The position numbers and the translations under genes were made by a program. Below the pieces are notes generated by a model that saw nothing but the letters and a program-made list of their open reading frames with translations, made no database searches and was not told where the DNA came from. 6,506 bases of DNA from CAYYBZ01 sp964470285 [NCBI: uncultured Oligoflexia bacterium] (lineage in GTDB: Bacteria > Bdellovibrionota_G > CAYYBZ01), in NCBI GenBank assembly GCA_964470285.1, contig CAYYBZ010000121.1:1-6506 (forward strand), given 5' to 3'. The stretch's first letter is position 1. Every line of letters begins with the position of its first letter. Positions 1-5,932 of the stretch are shown here, piece after piece.

Positions 1-402
1 CCTTTAAAAAACAATGCCTTTATAGATCCTATTTCATCTATGAAAAAGACGCTCGGGCAGCATTACAGGGTAAAACAAAAGAAAAACGGCATAATTAGCG
101 ACGGATTCTGGGATCCCGTGCTGCTTAAATTATTTTCGGACGCGCCGCTGTACTCCGCAAATACGAGCGCTTCGATTTTCCTAAAGAAGAACCGCTCGGA
201 AATATGCAGACAGGTTTCAATACAAACAGGCTATCCCCGTTACACTCTTAAACAGATGATTGAATCAATGATAGAAAGAACAGAAAAACTTTCCTTGAAG
301 CTTACACAAAAAGAAATGGATACAAAAAACATCTTGGGCTATTATTTGACTAGAAAGGCAAAAACTTACTTGTCTGAAGGTCGGCATTTAATAGCTTTAT
401 GA
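1..402 (+). CDS. C-terminal part of an unrecognised protein, upstream partner of the ATP-grasp enzyme
   Basis: The reading frame is open from the first base of the window to the TGA at 400-402, so this is probably the 3' end of a longer gene; 133 codons are visible. The first in-frame ATG is at 40, but no Shine-Dalgarno sequence precedes it and the coding frame continues upstream, so I do not take 40 as the true start. The visible protein is basic and mostly helical in look (for example the stretch around LKQMIESMIERTEKLS), without membrane segments, cysteine clusters or a catalytic motif I know. I do not recognise the family. Its stop overlaps the ATG of the next gene by 4 bp (ATGA), which means translational coupling and suggests that the two products act in one pathway. 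D-Ala-D-Ala-ligase-like ATP-grasp genes often sit beside other amide-bond-forming or -cleaving enzymes, but nothing visible here proves that role. A self-contained 120-residue protein starting at 40 remains possible. Confidence 0.7.
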   Translation, partial: PLKNNAFIDPISSMKKTLGQHYRVKQKKNGIISDGFWDPVLLKLFSDAPLYSANTSASIFLKKNRSEICRQVSIQTGYPRYTLKQMIESMIERTEKLSLKLTQKEMDTKNILGYYLTRKAKTYLSEGRHLIAL

Positions 403-1427
403 AAAAGAAATTCAAAGTTCTCGTTCTTATAGATTCAAGACTGATACCGCCTGAAGATGCCACGAAAGAAGAACTTGAAAAAGCCCCGTATAGAACCGAA
501 TTCTATGTAATAAAAACCCTGAAATCTCACGGCCATAAGGTCCATGTTCTCGGTTTAGAAAGTGATCTTAAGTCAATAAGAACGGCCAGGGAAGACTTAA
601 ATCCCGACATCGCGTTCAACCTGTTAGAAGAATTTGCCGGAGAGGCTGTATTTGATCATAATGTTGTTTCATATTTAGAGCTTATTAACCTGCCCTACAC
701 AGGATGCAACCCTAAAGGACTTTTACTTTCCAGAGACAAGGCCCTTTCGAAGAAAATTCTTTATTATCACAGAATAAAGACGCCCAGATTTGCCGTCGCA
801 CATAAAAACAGAAAGTTTAAAAGACCTAAAAGACTTGAATTCCCGTTAATCGTAAAATCACTTGTGGATGAAGGCTCAACGGGTATTTCACAAAAATCAA
901 TAGTATATGACGACAAAGAACTTAAAGAAAGAATCGGGTTCATTCATGACAATGAGTCAACGGGTTCGACTGCAATAATAGAGAGCTACATAGAAGGCAG
1001 GGATATTTATGTAAGTATTTTAGGTAATAGAAGAATTATAATTTTACCGCCCCTGGAATTAATATTTAAAAATGCACCGGATAGAATTCATCAAATTGCC
1101 ACAAGTAAGGTTAAATGGGATCCGGATTACAGAGAAAAATATGAAATCGACATTGACATACCGAAGCTTCCGGAAGAGCAAATCTCACAGATTGAGAAGA
1201 TAAGCAAAAGAATATACAGAATACTCGGACTGAGCGGTTATGCAAGACTTGATCTGAGGTTATCCGATTCAGGCAAAATATATTTTATTGAGGCAAATCC
1301 AAATCCCGACATATCAAAGGGAGAAGAATTCGCCTATTCGGCAAAACGGGCAAAAATAAACTATCCTGATCTGCTAAATAAGATAATGACGCTGGGTCTC
1401 TCATTTAAACCGGGAAGCACTTACTGA
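399..1427 (+). CDS. D-Ala-D-Ala-ligase-like ATP-grasp enzyme, substrate unknown
   Basis: This 342-residue protein is probably an ATP-dependent carboxylate-amine ligase of the ATP-grasp superfamily, cytoplasmic, activating a carboxylate as acyl phosphate and joining it to an amine. The order of motifs follows D-alanine-D-alanine ligase: a Rossmann-like N-terminal part (KVLVLIDSR, 6-14), LPYTGCNPKGLLLSRDKAL at about 98-116, the ATP-binding FPLIVKSLVDEGSTGIS at 148-164 (K153), IIESYIEGRDIYVSILGN at 193-210, and the metal-binding segment with RLD at 283-285 and FIEANPNPDIS at 297-306 (E298 and N300 as likely Mg ligands). It departs from true Ddl in that the NxNPG-type substrate loop reads NPNPDIS, so I would not call it Ddl. 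The start at 399 overlaps the upstream stop by 4 bp; no Shine-Dalgarno at normal distance is seen, so it depends on coupling. The family call is secure; the substrate is not known. Confidence 0.9.
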   Translation: MKKKFKVLVLIDSRLIPPEDATKEELEKAPYRTEFYVIKTLKSHGHKVHVLGLESDLKSIRTAREDLNPDIAFNLLEEFAGEAVFDHNVVSYLELINLPYTGCNPKGLLLSRDKALSKKILYYHRIKTPRFAVAHKNRKFKRPKRLEFPLIVKSLVDEGSTGISQKSIVYDDKELKERIGFIHDNESTGSTAIIESYIEGRDIYVSILGNRRIIILPPLELIFKNAPDRIHQIATSKVKWDPDYREKYEIDIDIPKLPEEQISQIEKISKRIYRILGLSGYARLDLRLSDSGKIYFIEANPNPDISKGEEFAYSAKRAKINYPDLLNKIMTLGLSFKPGSTY

Positions 1428-1436
1428 TTAAAAACT

Positions 1437-2273
1437 ATGAAATACATTAAAGGGTTCTTAAAAATACTTGCCAGAGCTTATTCGGATTTTATAAGGCACG
1501 ATGCCTTCAGTTTAAGCGCGGCAACAGCCTTTTATACGGCCCTCTCGCTGGCGCCGCTTTTAATTATTTTTTTCACAATCATGGGCTCAATGGGAGTCGA
1601 ATCCCAAAAAGATATGATTTATCAAATCGGACAGGTATTCGGAGCTCAGGCAAGAAGCGCGTTTGAAACGATTGTCGCAAGCGCTGAAAACAAACATCTT
1701 ACCGGCCAGATATCCGCCGTAATCGCATTTTTACTTCTGCTGTTTTCTTCAACAAGAATATTCGCCCAGCTTCACAAATCAATGAACATAATCTGGGGAA
1801 TTCACTTTGAAGCATCAAAATCATGCTAATATTGGCTTCGTGAAAATCTGTTCTCTTTGGCTATGCTCGCGATGCTTGGCGTGCTTTTGGTTCTTTCGCT
1901 TGTATCAAACACGGTTATAGCTTTTTTGTTTTCAGGCGAACCGACAATATGGCGTGTGATCAACCATACAGTTACACCTCTTTCTTTTGCTATAGTTTTC
2001 ACGCTTATATTTAAGGTTTTACCGAAAGTGAGAACTTCATGGAAAGAATCATGGGTAGCAGCGTTAATTACCGCAATCCTTTTCACAATAGGCAATATAG
2101 CAATAGGTAAATATCTGGGAAAATCCAGTATCAGCTCCATATACGGAGCTGCAGGCTCTCTGATTTTTATGCTTTTATGGGTTTACTATCTGGCTTTAAT
2201 CGTGTTTTTTGGGGCTGAATTAATGCAGGCATATTCACATCTCTACGGATCGAGATCTAAATCTCGTAATTAA
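1437..2273 (+). pseudogene. yihY: YihY/BrkB-family inner-membrane protein, interrupted by an in-frame TAA
   Basis: Read through the TAA at 1827-1829, this frame gives a 278-residue protein of normal size for the YihY/virulence factor BrkB family (integral membrane proteins of uncertain function; the old RNase BN label is a misassignment). The N-terminal half (130 codons) has the family's helix with LSAATAFYTALSLAPLL at 26-42, a second helix near 91-110 and the RIFAQLHKSMNIIWG motif ending at 121. The second half, in the same frame, starts YWLRENLFSLAML and carries four more helices plus the family hallmark IYGAAGSLIFMLLWVYY near the C-terminus. The distance from IWG to LFSL is 16 codons, as I recall for relatives, so a single codon became a stop with no indel. 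Restart at TTG 1857 or ATG 1863 lacks a visible Shine-Dalgarno. It begins 9 bp after the ATP-grasp gene. It may be a recent pseudogene, two expressed halves, or a base-call error. Confidence 0.88.
2251..2266. repeat. Short perfect inverted repeat at the convergent gene ends
   Basis: CGAGAT and ATCTCG form a 6-bp stem with a 4-base CTAA loop, inside the last codons of the YihY gene and just before the point where its stop and the M48 gene's stop overlap in TTAA (2270-2273). Its position between two convergent genes suits a bidirectional terminator, but the stem is short and no clear T-run follows on either strand, so this role is weakly supported. Confidence 0.3.
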
Positions 2274-3079
2274 TACTTCTTCGGGAGAGGAATCTCTTCC
2301 CCTTCTTCATATCCATTGCTTTCACTGTATCTCTTCATCTTCTCAATTCTTAGTTTCATCACGGGGTGTGTAGAAAAGAAATATTCCGAAAGACCGTCTT
2401 TTTCAAATTCCGGGCGCCTTTTAAAAAAGGTTTCGGAGCCGCTTATATTACCGAAGAGACAATTCATCATATTCAATGCATAAAAATCGGCATCGCTTTC
2501 CTGAGTCTGTGAGAATTTCATTTCAGTGGCCTGGAGCATTTTACCCAGCAATCTTGTAACTCCGTTATCCGCGCCTAAAACAGCGGCAGAAAGTGTCAGA
2601 AAGACCAGGGAACGCCCCAGGTTCTGAAGATGATCCCTGTTTTTAAAATGGCCCATTTCATGCGCAAGTATAAAGGCAATTTCATTTTTTGTTTTTGCAT
2701 TTTCAAGAAGGCCCGACAGAACAATTATTCTGTAACCCGGGAATGCATATGCATTATCCCCTCCTCCAACAAGATTTACTTCCAGTTTATAAGGAAGATC
2801 TGCGCATTTGCTTTGAAAATCGTCAACTATGGATTGCAGGTACTCTTCTTCGGAAGATTTTTGTTTTTCTGCCTTCCAAACTGAAGGCATAGCCGACATA
2901 ATTCTCTGTTCGGTTTTATTCGAAACTTTTTTGGCAATAAAAGAAACTGAAAATCCTAAAATAATATAAATTCCTATAAGAATTATAAAAACCCCCGTCA
3001 AAAGAGTTGCAAACTCTCTTAACGGTGAATGCTGCGTAACATTTATGTTCCGTTTTAGAAGTTTGGGAATAAATCTCAT
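2270..3079 (-). CDS. Membrane-anchored M48-family zinc metallopeptidase
   Basis: A 269-residue protein with the full set of M48 landmarks: the zinc-binding and catalytic motif HEMGH at 140-144 (H140 and H144 as ligands, E141 as the catalytic base), the third ligand E194 in ESDADFYAL, and the conserved STHP at 236-239 with MKLRIEKM after it. The region before the motif (AYAFPGYRIIVLSGLLENA) matches the usual substrate-cleft strand of M48 proteases. A strong hydrophobic helix at about 24-49 anchors the protein; a weaker hydrophobic stretch lies at 157-170. M48 members such as HtpX, LoiP and BepA degrade misfolded or unassembled envelope proteins, and this one is probably a comparable quality-control protease; which side of the membrane the domain faces is not settled by the sequence. 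It starts one base after the stop of the anchored YbjQ paralogue with no clear Shine-Dalgarno, so it is probably translationally coupled as the last gene of the operon. Confidence 0.92.
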   Translation of the reverse strand: MRFIPKLLKRNINVTQHSPLREFATLLTGVFIILIGIYIILGFSVSFIAKKVSNKTEQRIMSAMPSVWKAEKQKSSEEEYLQSIVDDFQSKCADLPYKLEVNLVGGGDNAYAFPGYRIIVLSGLLENAKTKNEIAFILAHEMGHFKNRDHLQNLGRSLVFLTLSAAVLGADNGVTRLLGKMLQATEMKFSQTQESDADFYALNMMNCLFGNISGSETFFKRRPEFEKDGLSEYFFSTHPVMKLRIEKMKRYSESNGYEEGEEIPLPKKY

Positions 3080-3080
3080 A

Positions 3081-3542
3081 CTATTTTTTAATCTTAATTG
3101 CCGTACCGTAGGCCAAAGCTTCTAAACAGCCCACGCTTTTCCCCGTATTTGCTCTTCTTCCTATTGTCATGGTTTCTACCCGCATATTCATGACTATGTT
3201 ATGTCCCATAGCCCTTTCCTTCATTCTCAAAATCGCCTCTCTTCTGGCCCTGTCCAAAAGTGATTCGTATGATTTTACTTTTCCCCCGAAAAGGTTTCTT
3301 AATGAAGCGAGCATTCTTTTAAAGTAATCTACCGATATAACGGCACTGCCGTAAACAAGATGTGAAACTTCAATCTCTTCTTCTTTGAAGGGAACTGATT
3401 TAAAAGTTACGACAGGTAGTCTGACCGAAGCTCTTTCTCTTGTTCTTATCGATTTATAGTGTCTGTGCTCAAAATAAGATCCTGCAAAATAACCAAGAAG
3501 AATAAAGAAAACAAATATTAAAATCTGAATTAAGCCTTCCAT
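3081..3542 (-). CDS. Membrane-anchored YbjQ/UPF0145-family protein
   Basis: A 153-residue protein made of an N-terminal transmembrane helix (about 4-23, ILIFVFFILLGYFAGSYF), a short basic linker (HRHYKSIRTRERASVR) and a YbjQ/UPF0145 domain from about 43 to the end. The domain aligns with its neighbour downstream of 3552: LRNLFGGKVKSYESLLDRAR here against LKNLIGGELKSYTNLLQESR there, then a central helix, an IVMNMRVET strand and the terminal ALAYGTAIKI strand. The family has been called heavy-metal-binding on structural grounds, but its biochemical role is not established, and no metal-ligand cluster is obvious here. The linker charge suggests the domain lies in the cytoplasm (positive-inside rule; inference). 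An AGGAG at 3549-3553, overlapping the upstream stop codon, is 6 bases from the start. It is the middle gene of a three-gene operon. Confidence 0.88.
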   Translation of the reverse strand: MEGLIQILIFVFFILLGYFAGSYFEHRHYKSIRTRERASVRLPVVTFKSVPFKEEEIEVSHLVYGSAVISVDYFKRMLASLRNLFGGKVKSYESLLDRARREAILRMKERAMGHNIVMNMRVETMTIGRRANTGKSVGCLEALAYGTAIKIKK

Positions 3543-3551
3543 GATAAGCTC

Positions 3552-3866
3552 CTATTCAACTTTTACAGCTGTTCCGTATGCGTAAAGCTCAGCAGCTCCC
3601 TGAGCGACAGAAGAAGTTGCAAACCTTACGTTTACTATCGCATTTGCCCCGAGCTGTCTTGCCTGATCAACCATTCTCTCTAGAGCTTCCTGGCGTGATT
3701 CCTGCAATAGGTTTGTATATGATTTAAGTTCACCGCCTATGAGATTTTTAAGTCCGGCGCCTATATCTCTGATAATATCTTTTGCCCTTATGGTATTGCC
3801 GGAAACAAGGCCGTAATGTTCAACGATTCTCTTACCCGGAACCGTTTCAATGTTAGTTATAATCAT
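3552..3866 (-). CDS. ybjQ: YbjQ/UPF0145-family protein, soluble paralogue
   Basis: A 104-residue protein of the normal full length for the YbjQ/UPF0145 family, which in E. coli YbjQ forms a homo-oligomer of small alpha/beta domains. Family marks seen: the opening strand ending in GKRIVEHYGLVSGNTI (11-26), the DIIRDIGAGLKNLIGG segment (30-45), the long helix with SRQEALERMVDQARQLGANA (58-76) and the final YAYGTAVKVE strand (95-104). There is no signal peptide or membrane segment, so it is cytoplasmic. It is the first gene of the operon leading to the anchored paralogue (9 bp downstream) and the M48 protease, and it has the best ribosome binding site of the three. The molecular function of the family is unknown; interaction with the anchored paralogue through mixed oligomers is plausible inference. 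Confidence 0.92.
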   Translation of the reverse strand: MIITNIETVPGKRIVEHYGLVSGNTIRAKDIIRDIGAGLKNLIGGELKSYTNLLQESRQEALERMVDQARQLGANAIVNVRFATSSVAQGAAELYAYGTAVKVE

Positions 3867-3988
3867 CTAACCTCCTTTTATTTAAAGAAAAATTTTATCT
3901 TTTTTATCAAAACATTACCATCAAATAAGCCTTATAAATCTTGTTATTATTAACTGGAAAATTATAAATACTTACATAGAATTATAAA
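3867..3988. promoter_or_regulatory. AT-rich divergent intergenic region with promoter candidates
   Basis: These 122 bp separate the YbjQ operon (leftward) from the WG-repeat lipoprotein gene (rightward), so promoters for both should lie here. For the rightward gene, TTGTTA (3941-3946) and TATAAA (3963-3968) are separated by 16 bases, a fair sigma-70-type promoter; a second TATAAA lies at 3983-3988, touching the first ATG. For the leftward operon, TTGATG (3924-3919 on the minus strand) and GATAAA (3899-3894) have a 19-base spacer, longer than ideal. No operator palindrome or riboswitch-like fold was seen. In such AT-rich DNA, matches by chance are likely. Confidence 0.4.
3871..3879 (-). promoter_or_regulatory. 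Strong Shine-Dalgarno of the YbjQ-YbjQ-M48 operon
   Basis: On the minus strand this reads AAAAGGAGG, an almost perfect anti-16S match, 4 bases before the ATG at 3866-3864. It fixes the start of the first YbjQ gene and suggests it is made in higher amounts than the two genes after it. Confidence 0.75.
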
Positions 3989-4570
3989 ATGGATGAAAGA
4001 AAGTTAATGTTCAGGACTTTTTCAATAATATTAATGTTTTTATTTGTTATATCCTGCTGCCGGTCTTCTCCTTACGGCAAAAAACTTTACCCTCATAAGA
4101 AAGGCGATATTTGGGGCTATGTAGATATTAGTACAGATATAGTAATTCAGCCTAAATTTGAGGATGCAAGGGACTTTCATGAAAATCGAGCAGCGGTTAA
4201 ACTTGACGGAAAATGGGGCTTTGTTTCCCCGGCCGGTGAAATGATAATAAAAAACAAATACGAGCAAGTTAATTCATTTAAAGAAAGTTTCGCTGTTGTA
4301 AAAATTAAGAAGAAATTCGGATATATTAATATATCAGGGGAAATGATTAACAAAGAAATGTTTGATCTGGCCAAGCCTTTCAACTACGGAATGGCCGCAA
4401 TCATGCTAGGTAAGAAATGGGGATTTATCGATACTACAGGTAAAATTGTAATTGAACCGCAATTCAGCAAAGTATATGATTTTGTTGAAGACAGGGCCAG
4501 GGCCAAAAAAGAAGGCTACTATACATATATCAATAAAAAAGGTGAAAGCATAAGCCAACCTTGGAAGTAA
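3989..4570 (+). CDS. WG-repeat lipoprotein
   Basis: A 193-residue protein with a short export signal and a WG-repeat domain. The signal is hydrophobic (FSIILMFLFVIS) and ends in a lipobox V-I-S-C with C23 as the lipidation site; C24 at +2 gives no Asp inner-membrane retention signal. Repeats of the KWGFID type put the aromatic-glycine pair at W42-G43, W76-G77, F110-G111 and W144-G145, exactly 34 residues apart, with a decayed fifth copy at Y178. Each repeat runs as WGY/F-V/I-D, then a strand such as IVIQPKFEDARDF. Such repeats form beta-rich surface or periplasmic domains, probably for binding; no enzyme activity is known for them. The ATG at 3989 has no Shine-Dalgarno and touches a TATAAA box; ATG at 4007 (M7) would give a more typical lipoprotein leader and may be the true start. 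It stands alone between two leftward operons. Confidence 0.9.
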   Translation: MDERKLMFRTFSIILMFLFVISCCRSSPYGKKLYPHKKGDIWGYVDISTDIVIQPKFEDARDFHENRAAVKLDGKWGFVSPAGEMIIKNKYEQVNSFKESFAVVKIKKKFGYINISGEMINKEMFDLAKPFNYGMAAIMLGKKWGFIDTTGKIVIEPQFSKVYDFVEDRARAKKEGYYTYINKKGESISQPWK

Positions 4571-4592
4571 GCAGAAACCGGGCTAATTTTGG

Positions 4593-5339
4593 CTACCGAA
4601 TAGTTATTAAAGATTTTATTTCTTCTCCGGTTAACTTCCTCCTTTTACCTGGATCCAGATCCAGTTTTATTGTTCCGTATTTAACACGCTTCAAATCCAT
4701 AACCTCATTTTTCATGGCTTTGAACATTCTTCTTATCTGTCTTTTTCTGCCCTCGTGAATTACGATTGAATACAAAAAATTATCTTTATATTTGTCTATG
4801 AACCTGATTCTACAAGGCGTTTTTTTGCCGTCAAGAACAATACCTTTTTTAAGTTTTTCTAAATCACTTTTTGCGAATGCATTTTTAACCTTCACTAAAT
4901 ATTCTTTATCTATATTAAATTTGGGATGTGAAAGCCTGTAAGCAAAATCACCGTCGTTTGTAAGAAATATCAGCCCTTCTGTATTCTTATCGAGTCTTCC
5001 TACAGGATAAATCCGCTCTCCCAAATCCTTGAAGTAGTCTGATATTTTATTCTTTGCATGATTATCACTAAGCGTGCAGACAACACCTTTGGGTTTATTG
5101 AATGCATAATAGAGCTTCTCAGGTTTTAATTTTAAGGGCCTGTCATCCAGTAAAACAATACTTTTAAGTGGATTTACCCTAAAACCTTTTTCCCTGATAG
5201 TTTTGCCGTCTACCTTTACCCTTCCTGAAAGAATTATTTCCTGAGCTTTTCTTCTCGAGGATACTCCGGCTTCCGATAAAACGGATTGAAGACGTCTAGA
5301 ATTGTTCTTAGGTTTTTTTTTATTCTTATTCAGTTTCAT
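4593..5339 (-). CDS. rluB: rRNA pseudouridine synthase, RsuA/RluB family
   Basis: A 248-residue enzyme that isomerises a specific uridine of rRNA to pseudouridine during ribosome assembly. After a very basic tail (KLNKNKKKPKNNSRR, 2-16) comes an S4 RNA-binding domain at about 17-63 (LQSVLSEAGVSSRRKAQEII, then GRVKVDGK). The catalytic domain opens with YAFNKPKGVVCT (78-89), carries the catalytic motif GRLDKNTEGL at 114-123 with the nucleophile D117, and ends with HEGRKRQIRRM at 195-205, the family's conserved RNA-binding motif. The length and the S4 domain place it with RsuA, RluB, RluE and RluF; RluB (23S rRNA) is my best guess, but the target position cannot be read from the sequence. The start at 5339 has no clear Shine-Dalgarno. 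It follows msrB by 29 bp, so it is probably the last gene of that operon, and converges on the WG-repeat gene 22 bp away, with no convincing terminator between. Confidence 0.93.
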   Translation of the reverse strand: MKLNKNKKKPKNNSRRLQSVLSEAGVSSRRKAQEIILSGRVKVDGKTIREKGFRVNPLKSIVLLDDRPLKLKPEKLYYAFNKPKGVVCTLSDNHAKNKISDYFKDLGERIYPVGRLDKNTEGLIFLTNDGDFAYRLSHPKFNIDKEYLVKVKNAFAKSDLEKLKKGIVLDGKKTPCRIRFIDKYKDNFLYSIVIHEGRKRQIRRMFKAMKNEVMDLKRVKYGTIKLDLDPGKRRKLTGEEIKSLITIR

Positions 5340-5368
5340 TCATTATCTTGACTTAATTTGTGCAATGT

Positions 5369-5905
5369 CTATTTCTTATTATCTTTGTCGGATTTAAAGT
5401 CAAGACAAACCGAATTTATGCAGTACCTTTTCCCGGTAGGTACAGGACCGTCATCAAAAACGTGACCGAGATGTGCATCGCATCTTGAGCATTTAACCTC
5501 GGTTCTTCTCATAAATAAACTTCTGTCGTTACGTTCAGTGATGCTGCCCTCAATTTTGTCATAAAAACTCGGCCACCCGGTACCCGAATCAAATTTAGTT
5601 TTTGATTTGAAAAGCTCTAAACCGCAGCTCGAACATAAATACACCCCCTTGCCTTTAAACGCGTTATATTGGCCGGTAAAAGCCCTTTCGGTTCCTCCCT
5701 TTCTGCAAACCTTAAACTGCTGTTCGGTGAGCCTTTCTTTCCAGAAATCCAGACTTTGGGATTTCCAGTCGAAATCGGTTTTTCTGTTAACCTTCATTTT
5801 TTTATCCTCCGAATGAATGTCCCGGCTTAAAGAAACAATCAAAAGCCCGGATGAAACCGCTGAAAACAATATAATCAGAGTCCAAAAGCGTTTTTTTGGT
5901 TTCAT
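5369..5905 (-). CDS. msrB: Peptide-methionine (R)-S-oxide reductase MsrB with N-terminal membrane/export segment
   Basis: A 178-residue protein that reduces methionine-R-sulfoxide in proteins. The MsrB domain runs from about 48 to 171: [11 protein letters not shown] (68-78), the two zinc-holding pairs C91/C94 (CSSC) and C139/C142 (CSRC), DSGTGWPSF (107-113 region), [19 protein letters not shown], with the catalytic C162 in RYCINS. The usual resolving cysteine (DSGCGW in E. coli) is T109 here; C67 and C167 are spare cysteines that could resolve the sulfenic acid, or thioredoxin may reduce it directly. Residues 7-26 are a hydrophobic helix after a KPKKR start, an uncleaved anchor or signal peptide, so the long form should act outside the cytoplasm. 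AAGGA at 5913-5917, 7 bases upstream, supports the start at 5905. A second, stronger site precedes M37 (see separate entry). It lies 27 bp after azoR and 29 bp before rluB. Confidence 0.95.
   Translation of the reverse strand: MKPKKRFWTLIILFSAVSSGLLIVSLSRDIHSEDKKMKVNRKTDFDWKSQSLDFWKERLTEQQFKVCRKGGTERAFTGQYNAFKGKGVYLCSSCGLELFKSKTKFDSGTGWPSFYDKIEGSITERNDRSLFMRRTEVKCSRCDAHLGHVFDDGPVPTGKRYCINSVCLDFKSDKDNKK
5806..5810 (-). promoter_or_regulatory. Internal Shine-Dalgarno within msrB, possible second start at M37
   Basis: On the minus strand this is GGAGG, 8 bases before the ATG at 5797-5795 (codon 37 of the long MsrB). Initiation here would give a 142-residue protein without the membrane segment, close to the size of cytoplasmic MsrB enzymes such as that of E. 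coli. The same bases code for part of SEDKK, so a chance match cannot be excluded. Confidence 0.5.
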
Positions 5906-5932
5906 AAGCCTATCCTTGATTAATGAAAAAAT

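Noticed and set aside
399-1427. Calling the ATP-grasp gene ddl (D-alanine-D-alanine ligase)
   Set aside because: The ATP and Mg motifs fit, but the substrate loop near 299-306 lacks the usual Ddl pattern, and the context has no cell-wall genes.
1826-2140. Open frame of 104 codons on the minus strand opposite the second half of the YihY gene
   Set aside because: It lies fully antisense to a clear membrane protein sequence and has no recognisable domain or ribosome binding site.
2132-2151. Perfect 7-bp inverted repeat (CAGCTCC and GGAGCTG with a 6-base loop)
   Set aside because: It lies within the codons for the conserved SSIYGAAG motif of the YihY family, is not followed by a T-run, and is best explained by coding constraint.
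2630-2892. Two overlapping plus-strand open frames opposite the M48 protease gene
   Set aside because: They are antisense to the HEMGH-bearing coding region, show no family features, and the peptides look like reverse-strand noise.
3003-3017. Inverted repeat AGAGTT-GCA-AACTCT
   Set aside because: It is within the N-terminal codons of the M48 gene, short, and without a terminator-like T-run.
4040-4383. Minus-strand open frames opposite the WG-repeat gene
   Set aside because: They are shadows of the repeat-coding strand without start signals or homology marks.
4553-4594. AGCCAA and TTGGCT as a possible terminator stem between the WG-repeat and rluB genes
   Set aside because: The arms are only 6 bp with a 30-base loop and no T-run, so a stable terminator hairpin is unlikely.
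4561-4758. Small plus-strand open frame between the WG-repeat gene and the pseudouridine synthase gene
   Set aside because: Most of it is antisense to the conserved C-terminal part of the pseudouridine synthase, and no ribosome binding site is seen.
5607-5816. Plus-strand open frame opposite msrB
   Set aside because: It is antisense to the zinc-site region of MsrB and has no own features.
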